DNA from: Pneumocystis sp. 'macacae' | Taxonomy: Eukaryota > Ascomycota > Pneumocystomycetes > Pneumocystales > Pneumocystaceae | Direction of reading: 5' to 3' | Assembly: GCA_018127085.1 (NCBI GenBank) | Contig: CM030723.1 | Span: 67,685-131,684, forward strand | DNA length: 64,000 nt | Shown: one piece after another, positions 23,757 to 34,221 of the stretch | Numbering within the stretch: position 1 is the stretch's first letter | Layout of the letters: the number at the start of each line of letters is the position of its first letter | Notes under the pieces: generated by a model | What the model was told of the DNA's origin: nothing | Seen by the model: the letters and a program-made list of their open reading frames with translations, nothing else | Databases searched by the model: none | Position numbers and translations under genes: made by a program

Positions 23757-24656
23757 CTAAGCCCCATCTAGATGCTCTTTGACAGAAACTTCCGCTAAAT
23801 ATTCCTCCAACTCATCCAGCTCAATCGGCGTTCTTCTTTCTTGCTCATGTTTCTTCCTTTCTTTTTCCTCTATATAAAATGACTTAACACATGTTGCTAT
23901 ATATATTATATCCTCCTCATCCACATCAAAGACTTGCCACCACCTGTCTGGAAACCTGATTCCAGCCTCGTTCGCTGCTACATAGATACATCCTACTGCA
24001 ATGCACGCAGCTGGTTCTACACACGGAACTATTGTGCACATTGTATCATTAATATACGACCATACTTTCTGTGCAATTTCTTTTTCCTCCGCCAACCCTA
24101 GTATCTGAAGATATTGCATTGCCTGTCCATACGGCAACTCTACATACGTATCAAACCCTAGGGATGACAACAGTCTTATCTCTGCTACCAAAATTTTTTC
24201 TTTCTCCATATATAGCACCTGACTCTGTCAAAATCGTTCTTTTTATTGCTATGTTTACTTCTTCCGTCAATGATTCTGCCTTTTCGCCCCTCCTAGTCCC
24301 TACTAGTGTCCAAAACACACCCACAATGTCCCGGATTTTTGCCGGCCGCTCTGTAATCTTCGATGCAAGAAAAATAGCTCCCATTGCTATTTCTACTACT
24401 GAGAATTTCCTCAATGACTCTACATAGTAAAACCGCTGCAGCAGCACCTGTGCTGTCACCGTGCATGTGATGTGTCTGCTACTCTTAGCACTGTTTCAAC
24501 GCTGCTTTCTTACAGCCCAAGAGCCACTCCTGCTTGTCGGATCAGTTCTGTTCCTGCGCGCCGCATCCTCCCTTCTAGCTGCCGCGGGATGCCTGAGACT
24601 TGCGACGGAGTTTCCGTTGCTTGCTGCACGTTGACCCGTGCATTGTTACGTCGCAT
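23757..24656 (-). CDS. lcp1: cyclin L (Cdk11 partner cyclin)
   Basis: Regulatory subunit of Cdk11-type kinases in transcription and splicing control. Three exons. Exon 1 starts at 24656 (MRRNNARVNVQQATETPSQV) and reaches RAGTELIRQAGVALGL; a 5' intron ending in GCAG gives HITCTVTAQVLLQRFYY with the same spacing as animal cyclin L. Exon 2 continues AMGAIFLASKITERPAKIRD and VVGVF-like residues; a 40-base intron joins SLTEE to VLYMEKEKILVAEIRLLSSL. Exon 3 has the second cyclin fold (WSYINDTMCT, AACIAVGCIYVAANEAGIR, DVDEEDIIYIA). About 270 residues. It lacks the Arg/Ser-rich tail of animal cyclin L and ends in an acidic/charged stretch. Its 5' half is up to 62% GC, unlike nearly everything else here. 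Confidence 0.88.
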
Positions 24657-24806
24657 TTGCTTGTACTTCTATATTGTTGTTGTTTGTACTGTTTTTTGTT
24701 TCTTTTTGCTTCTCAATCAGTTTATATTTTATACATTACTTATGCACACACCTTCATGTGCTTTAAGTTCGTGCTTATAAGTGTATATTTTCTTCCTTTC
24801 GCGTTT

Positions 24807-24886
24807 GCCCTTATAGTTTAGTGGCTATAACATCTCACTCGTATGTTGGGATGAGAAGGTCCTGTGTTCGACTCGCAGTGGGGGCA
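24807..24886 (+). tRNA. tRNA-Thr(CGT) with a 7-base intron
   Basis: Folds as a full cloverleaf: seven-pair acceptor stem GCCCTTA/TGGGGGC with two G-T pairs, D arm GTTT...TAAC, anticodon stem TCTCA/TGAGA, variable loop AGGTC, T stem CTGTG/CGCAG with loop TTCGACT, and discriminator A. The anticodon loop is 14 bases. Removing seven (24844-24850, starting right after base 37 as nuclear tRNA introns do) leaves CTCGTAA with anticodon CGT at 24840-24842. The internal B box GTTCGACTC is good. A run of five T follows within a few bases, a Pol III terminator. The amino acid is assigned from the anticodon only. Confidence 0.88.
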
Positions 24887-24888
24887 TT

Positions 24889-24895
24889 CGTTTTT
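24889..24895 (+). terminator. Pol III oligo-T terminator of the tRNA
   Basis: A run of five T begins a few bases after the tRNA discriminator base, the standard distance for RNA polymerase III termination. Confidence 0.6.
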
Positions 24896-25097
24896 CTTAT
24901 ACTGTTAATCACGTGTGTTTTATCACGTGATACGACAGCATGTGCTGCTAGGAAACGGGAGTCTATAGTGCACAGATGCAGATGATGCCAGATATAGACT
25001 TTATTTTCCTCGTTTTTTTGCGTGCATGCTGCTCTTATGTACTGTCTGTCTTTTTTCTTTCTCTGTCTGCTTCAGCCTTAATCTTGATAACAGTTTG

Positions 25098-25740
25098 CCC
25101 TAGCCCTAACCCTATATTCGCAAGTGGAGAAATTGGTTTGACCCTAATCTTGGTCCATCATATCTAGGTTTAGTTATCTTAGGGTAACATGTAATCCTAA
25201 CCCTTACTTATCAGAGTCCCTAGTTGATGAATAGCGCTTAAGTCTAACGTGGCTAATGTGTACATATAACAATGTGCATAAATTGCATGGTTTGACACTG
25301 GGTTTTCAGTGCAGGTTTGACTCTATTCAATCTGTGTTTGGGCATGTAATACACATTTGATGCGTGTCTGCCTTAATACGTGTCATAACATGCTTATCAC
25401 GTATTTGGTTGGAACATGACTTGTACTCTCGATGTAGATTCCTCGTTACTCTGTTACCCGGTTATGTTAGGGTTAGGGGTTGTAATGGATTGGTGTGAAT
25501 GTATTAAGGTTAGGGTTGAGAGTTGATGCGCGGTGGTCTATATTGGTTGCGGGTCAGATCTGTGTCTATATTGTTAAGGTTGGGTTGTGAATAGCTTACT
25601 CATGTTTCCGAGCATTGTGTTTTGTATTGAATATATATAATTTGCATTCTGTGTGTTTTGGTTCCTGATTCACAGATTAATATGTTATAACAGCATCTGT
25701 GTTTGTTAGGGTTTGGTCTTTATTATGGATAAGGGTTAGG
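25098..25740. repeat. scattered telomere-like TTAGGG/CCCTAA motifs
   Basis: On the left side the C-rich orientation occurs (CCCTAGCCCTAACCCTA at 25098-25114, ACCCTAA at 25140-25147, CCTAACCC near 25197-25204). On the right the G-rich orientation occurs (TTAGGGTTAGGGG at 25467-25479, GGTTAGGGTT near 25508-25517, TTAGGGTTT near 25706-25714, AAGGGTTAGG at 25731-25740). They are degenerate, interspersed with unique DNA, and switch strand around 25.2-25.45 kb, with one TTAGGG already at 25179. They fill the spacer between the tRNA and tah18, and the last ones lie just upstream of the tah18 start. Confidence 0.75.
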
Positions 25741-25782
25741 TCTGGATATCTGTTGGTTGCCATGACACCATATCAATGGAGA

Positions 25783-28137
25783 ATGGGACGACGACTATTG
25801 GTGATCTTTGGGAGTGAAACAGGGACTGCAGAGGATGTAGCAGTAAGTTTTGCGCGTAGTGCGCGGCGACGACTTTTTGAGACGCACGTTTGTGCAGGAG
25901 AAGATGTTATTCTTGATGGTGAGTTGGTGTATGTACGCATTGCTGCTTTAGTGTTGTCTCTAGGGGACTTCTAGTTTCTATAAGGAGCGTGTTCTTATAG
26001 TGTGTTTATGCAGTTGTACCAATGCAATTATAGTATATTTGCATGATTGTAGTGTGTTTTTGTTGTTTATGATACGTTCGGAGCATATTTATACTATCTA
26101 ATGTTTGTATAGCATTTGTGCTGTTTTTTGAGGGTTTGTAGTATATTTTGGGTGTTTGTAGTTTTAGAATGCAGTCATATGCAGTGTAGCGTATCATAGT
26201 GGATTTGTGCTGATAGTATAGAGTTGCTGGAGCCACTGGTTGTAGTCTTTGTCTGCTCAACGACGGGTGATGGTGAGATGCCGGAAAACATGCGGCCGTT
26301 GTGGCGATTTTTTCTGCGTGCAGATCTACCTGCAGATCTATTTTCAAAGATGCAATTTTGTGTGTTTGGTATCGGAAGTAGACAATATGTAAAGTGTGTT
26401 GAGATTCAGCTTGTACTTGCATTTGTTGGGCTTATAATGTCTTGGCAGATACAATTGGTCTGGAAAGAAGTTACAGCGACGGCTAGAGCAGTTGGGTGCT
26501 TGTGAAATTCATGTTCGGGGGGAGGCTGATGAGCAGGATGTGGAAGGGTAAATAGTGAGACTATTGGATCTGGCTGAATAGGGAAGTGTATGGGGAGCAT
26601 TGATGCGCTGGTCAGAACCTCTTTGGACCATTCTTGAGGAAAAATATCCACTTCCAGTAGGGTATAGAGTGTATGCAGATGATGTACTTTTGCCAGCATC
26701 GTTTTCTGTGTTGTTAAATAAGCCAAAAACAGTAGAAATAGAATTAGAAGAGACTAGGGAGAAAGTGGAAGTAAAGGGGAAGATTAAGGCAAAAGTGTTA
26801 GAGAATGTGCGTATCACTGCGAAAGATCACTGGCAGGATGTACGGCATGTTGTGTTAGGTGTCGATAGGTCAGTGAAGTATCGTTCGGGAGATCGGGTAA
26901 TACTGTACCCAAGAAACCCAGAAAAGGAGGTATGCACATTATTGGAATATATGGGATGGGCGGAAATAGCGGATATACCATTGTATATAGTTTCGAAGGA
27001 GCGTGGAAAGCCTGGAGTTCCGTCTAATGCAAGTTTGCGGTATCTTTTTACGAATGTGTTTGACTTTTTGTCGGTTCCTCGACAGTCATTTTTTGAGTTT
27101 TTGGTCTATTTTACAGATAATCAAGAGTTTGCTGAGAAAATGCGTTATTTTTGTGTAGCAGATGGTCAGGAGGATTTATATAGTTATGTTAATTGGCCAA
27201 GGAGGACAATTTTGGAAGTTATTCAGGATTTTTATCCACTAAATATTCCATTGGATTATATATTTGATGTATTTCCTGTTATACGTGGTCGAAAATTTTC
27301 AATTACGAGTAGTCCAATGGTATATACCTGAGTATTTATTTAACTTTTCTATATTTTTAGGTCAATCCCGGCCAAATTCATTTATGTATAGCAATTGTTA
27401 AGTATAAAACCGTTTTGAGAGAATTTAGATATGGTGTTTGTACAAGATGGGTGTCTGTTCTTTCGAAAGGTATTTTGTTGTTTAGTTCTGGATTATATTA
27501 AAGTTTAGGTGTTGAAATAGAAATAGATTTTTCTCCAGGTACCTTAAAAAAGGCAGAATCGTGCATGGTTCCTGTTGTTATGGTGGGGCCAGGAACGGGT
27601 GTTTCACCGTTACGTTCTTTGATTCAAGAACGTATTTTTGAAGGATGTAAAGGTTGGATTTTTTGTCATTATTTTTTATATTAAGTTTATGAAGATAATA
27701 TTTTATTTTTTGGATGTCGATTTGAACATAAGGATTTCTTGTTTAAAGACGAATGGATGGAACATTGTAATAATGGAAATTTGGTTTTGTTTACTGCATT
27801 TTCAAGAGATCAGGTATTTATATTGAATTATATTATAGAGAATAATAAAATATAGAATAAAAAAAGATATGTTCAGCATATTATGGAAGAGCATTCTAAG
27901 ATTGTATATGATTATTTATATAATAAACGAGGAATTTTGTATTTATCTGGGTATTTTAAAAGAAAAAAGAAATTAATTAATTCTGTATTTAGAAATTCAC
28001 GTTTTATGCCGGAGGCAGTTAAACAAGCTTTTCTTAACATTTTGATAAAAGAAGGAAACTTTACTATCGAGAAATCTAAGGCGTATCTTTTGGAAATGGA
28101 GAAAGGAGGTCGATATATGCAAGAAACATGGTCATAA
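25783..28137 (+). CDS. tah18: NADPH-dependent diflavin oxidoreductase Tah18
   Basis: Passes electrons from NADPH via FAD and FMN to Dre2 in cytosolic iron-sulfur protein assembly. Flavodoxin domain: [71 protein letters not shown] domain: [33 protein letters not shown] then [14 protein letters not shown] domain: [40 protein letters not shown] and the terminal [10 protein letters not shown]. The start could be 25762 (seven residues more); 25783 fits relatives better. The first intron (25919-26221) is 303 bases with a strong GTGAGT donor, while later introns are 39-60 bases. Base composition falls from about 52% GC (26281-26340) to about 18% (27901-27960) within this one gene. Confidence 0.93.
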
Positions 28138-28718
28138 AATTTTACATTAATGTCAAGTATTAATAAATTATACATGAATGTATTATTTATATTTTAAATA
28201 TCTGAGAAAAATTTATTTGGATACAAATTATCAAAATTCTAAATTTTAATTAATTGAATGAATTAAAAATATTTTGTTGCATATAATGGTTTCTTGTATA
28301 ATTTGTAGTAATAATGACGATGAAATATACTTTATCAATGTTGATATTTACTTAAAAACTTAAGAATTGATTGTATTGTTTCATATAAAATGTATGTAAT
28401 TAAAGATTATATCTAAGGAGATGAAATGGTTGTTTCTATAGAAAATTAATGGTTTATGTTTAAATTTCTTATATGAATATTCTATATAATATTTGAAAGC
28501 TTAAATGTATATTTAAGGAAATAACTTTGAAAATTATTTATATTCACAAATATTTTTAATTTTTAGTTGTTAAATGTATGAATTTTATATAGATATGATG
28601 ATTTAAAAATGAAGACTAAGAATATAATACGTAAGATGTATAAATTTTGATATCATAAATACTGTATAATATTTCCAATATGTTTATAAATTTTATAATT
28701 TTATAAAGAAATATAAAT
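28138..28718. other. gene-free spacer between convergent genes
   Basis: About 580 AT-rich bases between the stops of tah18 and vps17. I see nothing in it beyond ordinary 3' flanking sequence. Confidence 0.6.
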
Positions 28719-30230
28719 CTAATTAATTTTTGTACCAAGAGTTGCAAAAGCGCTACGTGCATCCAAAACATCTTCATTTCTTTTGAAAAACCGAAAGTCA
28801 GATTCTTTATTTATATGATTTTTTTGTCTTTGGATACCAGACCATGCATCACCTTGAGCAGTTTGGCTTGAATTAATATCATTTTTGTTCTTTGTTCGTG
28901 TGAATTCTCTTCCTAATCTTGAAAGACCGCCAGTATGATCTATATTTCTTATATCCGGCCTTGCGGATTCTAAGATAGTTAATAAGCATCTTTCGTATTC
29001 TATTTGACGTTTTGTATATTCTTTTAAAGCTGATTTAATATTATCTGATGATCTTTTAATCCACTGACGTCCTTCTTGTAGTAAATTTGTAGTGACTCGG
29101 GTAAGCTTTATATTAAGATTTTGTTCATATGAACGAATTTCTTCAAGAGATGCTAAGACTTCGTCAACTTTTTCTGATTTTATTGAAGCTGATGATTTTA
29201 AACGTGTAATAATAGATAGTTTAGAACGAGAAGACGCTTGTACAGACAATAACTCTTTGATAAGAATCTGACGATTTGTTAAAGTTTCCTTGTCAGATTA
29301 AAAGTTAATATGAACAATGGTAAATACTATACTTTTACAGAGTATGCATCTGAGGAAATATATGAAAAAGTATCTATAAGAAGTATTGCCTTTGTATTCG
29401 CCTGGGTTAAATATGAATGACTGATGATTTGAATAGTTTTTCCAAGTTTTCTGAAAGCGTTGGCCATTCCGGAATGTTGTTCCATATCCGCTATTGCAGA
29501 AAATTTAAGGCCGAGCTCATCTTTAGAAACGCTTATATCTACAAAAAGTCACCAGTTAAATAAGAATACATGGCTTAAAAAGCTACTTCGAAGAGCTTTA
29601 ATAACTTTCTCGAATTTTGCAGATAATTCGCTTGTTTGTTGATGAAATTTTTTAACAATAGGTCTTAGATTAGAGAGTTCTGGAGTATCATCTGGTGGGG
29701 GTCCTTGCATTTTTATTGCTTTCCTTTTTAATCCCGATGCAGGTTTGTCTTTTTGTACAACGGGTGAATACTATATAATAAAAAATTATAATAGATCTAG
29801 TGAAAATATTATAATCAAACCCCAAAGTGACATTCAATGAAATGGACAAGTTCCTCATCATGGATAAGAATAGGGTTTTCACTGATTATATCTAACCATT
29901 TCTGCATGCGAATATGAAGGTATTTTGTTTCTTCTTCTAATGCTAGTCCCGCTGATGTGGTGCTAGGAGGAACTGGAGGAACAAGACACTCTGGATTTGA
30001 AATCGAAAGGTGCTTTCTGAGCTTAAGAAATTCATCATATGTCCGTCGTACATCAGTAAATTGTGGAGCACGAAAACGTTGGATATTCGTCTATATCTTA
30101 TAAGTTCAATGTTTCTTTAGCAACTTTTATACATTAACATTAAATCGAATAATTGAAATTTTTCCAGAACGCTCAATTGCTTTGATTATTGGACAGAAAT
30201 AAGACTTTGTTGACTCGGCTATTATTGCCG
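28719..30230 (-). CDS. vps17: retromer sorting nexin Vps17 (PX-BAR)
   Basis: Subunit of the Vps5-Vps17 SNX-BAR dimer that shapes retromer tubules on endosomes. The PX domain reads KAIERSGKISIIRFNVN, FTDVRRTYDEFLKLRKHL, CLVPPVPPSTTSAGLALEEE and HIRMQKWLDIISENP. The linker YSPVVQKDKPASGLKRKAIK matches fungal Vps17. The BAR region includes SVKETLTNRQILIKELL-like residues (TNRQILIKELLSVQASSRSK), KVDEVLASLEEIRSYEQNL and ESARPDIRNIDHTGG. Six or more exons. The 5' end is not resolved: the frame is open upstream to about 30288 with no ATG, so at least one 5' exon is missing from my model. Confidence 0.88.
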
Positions 30231-30572
30231 AGCCGTTTTGTCTTGGCTCGTTCTTGTCCGTCGTGATGTTAAAAATGTAATTTTAAAAAGAATATCTTTA
30301 TTTTTCCAATAAAATTTTTGTTTCTAAAAAAAATTATTGCAAGGAATTAATAAAGAGCTTTATATTTTATGGCTTTCAAGTCATAGACTTTTTTTGACGT
30401 TGATTTAGCTTCGATCGTTGTTAACAGAATATATATCAAGTATTCTGGTTATTTGAACTATTTTACTACCAAATATTCTTCCTTTGTAATAATTTTTTAT
30501 ATCTGATATTATTGCTTGTGTTTTTTGCTTTAGTATTAGGTCATGCTAAAATTTAGAGTAAAATTATTTTAA
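30231..30572. promoter_or_regulatory. divergent region vps17 / mef2
   Basis: About 340 bases holding the missing 5' end of vps17 and the mef2 promoter. A six-pair inverted repeat (CTCGGC...GCCGAG, 30214-30232) borders it, with a further GGCTCG nearby at about 30245. The rest is AT-rich without recognisable motifs. Confidence 0.45.
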
Positions 30573-33454
30573 ATGACAGGTTTTTTGGTAACTACTGGTT
30601 TAAGTGTTTGGAGATCTATGCAATGGCAGTTATGTGGATATTTACAAACACTAAGTGTACGCATGTACTCTACTTCTATTCCTATTCGTAACGTTGGTAT
30701 TTTGGCCCATGTAGATGCAGTAAGTTTTTTATTGAATTTATTTGTTGAAATAGAGAAAAATTAGGGAAAGACAACGACAGTAGAAAGGATGCTTTTTTAT
30801 AGTGGATGTACACGTCATCTTGGCGGTATATATAATTATTTTAGTAGTATTCTTGATTTATAATAGAGGTGGACAAGGGATCGACGGTTATGGATTGTCT
30901 CCCTATGGAAAGACAAAGAGGGATTACAATTAAGGCTGCTGCAATATGGTTTGTATGGAATGGGAACCGTATTAATTTTATTGATACACCTGGTCATGCG
31001 GACTTTGTGTTCGAAGTAGAACGAGCACTTTCTGTTATGGATGGAGCAATTGTTTTACTGGATGCAATTGCTGGTGTAGAAGCTCAAACTGTGCATATAT
31101 GGCGACGAGCTGCTTCTTGGAGGCTTCCTAAGCTTATTTTTATTAATAAGATGGATCGTCCAGGGGCTGATTCTACAAGAGCTCTTGTACAACTTCAACA
31201 TCAGTTGGGTGCTCGTCCAGTTCCGATGCAAGTGCCTATTTTTGATAAAAAATCAGGAAATAATGACACTTTTTGTGGGCTTATTGATGTTATACGTATG
31301 GAATCTCTTTTCTGGTCATCTGTTGGTGATAGTACTATGTTTACACGAAAACCATTGCCTATTATTCCTGGTCAAGATTCTATAAATCAAGTGGTTTCTG
31401 CACGTACTTTGTTAATAGAAACATTGGCTGAAATTGACGAGAACTTAATTGATGCATTTCTTGCTTCTGATTGCGATCCATTACAACTTGATTCTGATTC
31501 TTTACAACAAGCTGTTCGTCGAGCAACTTTATCAAATTATTTGATTCCTGTTTTTTATGGTTCTGCGCTTAAAAATATTGGTATTCAGCCTCTGTTAGAT
31601 GCAATGGTTGCTTATTTGCCGTCAACTAAGGAACGTCAAGACGTCTTGGAATTATGTGTTTCTAGTAATTCTTCTATTAGATCTATTTCTAACATTGTTT
31701 CTACAGAGAATGCTAATGTTTCCAGTTTGAATACCGTTTCTGTAATTTAGGGTCAATCATATTATAAAGTCTTATGGTGTATAGGTAGATGGTTCGGTAT
31801 TCAAAAAAACTGTATCTTTTATTGAAGATACTACAAAGTCTTGTTTTGAAAAACATGTTCAATTTGGAAATATTTCTCAAGCATATACAAACGTTTTTCC
31901 AGCATCAATAGTACATTTAATTGATATTTGTAGAGGAATCACTGATGTGTTTGCTATTGCTTTTAAGGTTATTGTTGAGAGAGAAATTAGGTATGTTTAT
32001 GTTTCTGTACGTAAAGGTAAGATTTATTTGTTTCGTGGAGAATCATTTTGAATTTGTATATTTGGATAGCTTTGTTTTCATGAAAGTGGTTTCGTTTTTA
32101 ATGTCTTTTAAATATTGTATACTAATAAGTATATAGGTTACCTTAGAAAGGGTCAACAACTACGTATTATGCGGGGAAATCGTATGCATGTTGGACAGTT
32201 GTTTGAAGGTCTTGGTGGAACTATTGTTTTATCACCAAAATTTTCTGTTCTTTCTCAATCTATGAATGGTATTAATAAGATCAATACTGGTCCGTCAGTT
32301 GATAAAATTGAGGAAGGGAACTGGGGTATAATGATATGTGATGATAGGGTTCGTACCGGTGATATATTTTTGGATGATATGAATCCCAAGATTGATTTAA
32401 TGATTAACCATGTCGCGAATTTGAAGATTTATGACACATTAGATGTTTTAACAGGCAGTATGTTAGATTCTAAGTCCTTTTTTGGCTTAGAATTTCCTGC
32501 TCCTGTACTTACAGTAGCTCTTGAACCTATTGGTACCTCAACGATGTACTCTTTATCTCGAGCTCTTATATGGCTTTTGGATGAAGATCCTAGTTTGAAA
32601 GTTAATGATAATGATGGCCAGTTATTATTAAGTGGAATTGGAGAGTTGCATATTGAAACAGCATGCGATCGTTTGCGTAATCATTTTTGTGTAGATTTTC
32701 AAGTAGGTATTGTTCAGCTTTGTCGTTGGGAAAAGGTTTTGACTAGAGCAATGGCCCAAAAAACATATGAAACTAGTGTTCGAGGACGGAAATTATCTTT
32801 GGATGTAAAGGTTTGTTTAGAGCCTATAAATAACCAGAAAAAACTTCAAGATAATATTGACAATAAAATTGTTATATGTAATTCTGTTGTGGATTTATAT
32901 TCCTATTTAGGTCCCCAGAAGGTTAAAAATGCTTGTATTTCTGGTATTTCTGCTGGCTTGTTATCTGGTCCTATTGAAGGACTTCCTGTAAGCGGTGTCA
33001 AAGTAATTTTGGAATCTGTTAATGCTTACGGAGCTGCTATTACATCATCTATTTTAGGTTCTGCTGTTCGTTTTACTGTTTCTTATTTGGTTTCGACTCT
33101 CCCAAAACACTCTGTTTCAGTTATTGAACCAATAATGCAGGTAATAGTTATTCTTCCTTACGAAAAGGATATAGGAAATGTGGTAAAAGATCTTACAAGT
33201 TTACGCCAAGGGAAACTGGTTTCTATGGAGGGTGATCCTACTGGGCAACATGTCCTTGTTGCATTAGTATCACTTAGACATATGTTGGAATATACAACGT
33301 AAGATTTTATAATGATATTCCGCAGTTCTAAGCAGTCTCAGTGTTCTTAGGGGTCTTACAGGTGGGACTGGTTCTTTCGCAATGGTAAGGTATATTTTCG
33401 ATTTATTTAAAACTGATAAAATAGTCATTGGATCATTTTGGAACATGCCATTGA
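30573..33454 (+). CDS. mef2: mitochondrial elongation factor G2, Mef2
   Basis: GTPase for ribosome recycling in mitochondria. The N-terminus is a presequence (SVWRSMQWQL, VRMYSTSIP). G1 is split by an intron: NVGILAHVDA then GKTTTVERMLFYSG. Switch and G3: MERQRGITIKAAAIWFVWNG, FIDTPGHADFVFEVERAL; G4 FINKMDRPGA. Domain II has FAIAFKVIVE and later LRKGQQLRIMRGN; domain III GDIFLDD; domain IV/V QLLLSGIGELHIETACDRL and SMEGDPTGQHVLVALVSLRH. The chain closes as LRGLTGGTGSFAM plus a last short exon ending FGTCH. About 800 residues in eight exons. The serine after the DxxxxER switch and the Arg-Gly-Ile-Thr are EF-G2-like rather than Mef1-like; Mef1 is the alternative. Confidence 0.9.
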
Positions 33455-34221
33455 ATTATTATATATTGAAGTTCGTTTGCAAATTTGGATGGATTTATTT
33501 GGTATTCAATTACCTTTTTGACATTTATAATACTTTTGATGATTTTTTTTATGTGAATATAAATATTAAGTAATTATGTTTTTTTTGGTAGGATTTTCTA
33601 TTTGGTGATAATATTACAAAAACATTACATTGGATGTGCTATGGACCATCAAATGTATTTATTGCCTTAAGATTATATTGCTTTTTATACTGAATTTTGT
33701 TAATATTTTGTATAAACATATGGATTTTATATAACATTCGGTGCAATTATATTTCGTAAATAGATTTAGCATGTATGTAATAGGTTTTTTATTTTCCGGT
33801 CATATTATATTTATGTGTATTAATAGAATGTTTATGTTTTGAAATATTTATGATATGTGTATTTTTGTTTATTTAGTATTTCGTTGTGTTTGTTTTTATG
33901 TAGTTTTACGTAAAAATAGTATTTTTTATTTTGAAGCTAGGAAATTCTTTTTAGGTATATATGATGGAGAATATGGTTTATAATTTTTTTTTTTATTTAT
34001 TTTTTATGAAATAGAATTTACTTTTTTTTCGTTCCCATCGTAATTTCTGCTCGTTTTTCTCCTGAAATCTTTTAAGTAGAAAAAAAGGGAAAAGAGGAAT
34101 TCAGATAAGATCAATCTCTAGATTGCTTTTTTGAAGATTGTAACTTTAAAAAAAGCTATTTTTATTAGGTGAGTTTTTGATATTTGCTATTTAGAATTTT
34201 TTTTGATAATTAGAAGATAAA
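33455..34221. other. gene-free spacer
   Basis: About 770 AT-rich bases between mef2 and the RRM gene. A pyrimidine-rich tract (34021-34080) lies about 150 bases before the next start and may belong to its promoter or 5' untranslated region. Nothing else is supported. Confidence 0.55.

Noticed and set aside
25098..25740. Relic of a telomere-to-telomere chromosome fusion
   Set aside because: A fusion would read TTAGGG units followed by CCCTAA units. Here the C-rich copies come first and the motifs are separated by unique DNA, so the geometry is wrong.
25919..26221. Box C/D snoRNA in the long tah18 intron
   Set aside because: A CTGA near the end and a TATGATA upstream are present, but the C box is poor and there is no terminal stem, so I do not annotate it.
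26406..26817. Two overlapping minus-strand frames of about 100 codons
   Set aside because: They are antisense shadows of tah18 exons; the plus strand matches the diflavin reductase family throughout.
23757..28137. Horizontal transfer of the GC-rich genes
   Set aside because: Both genes keep the local short-intron structure, and tah18 changes gradually to the host's low GC within its own coding sequence.
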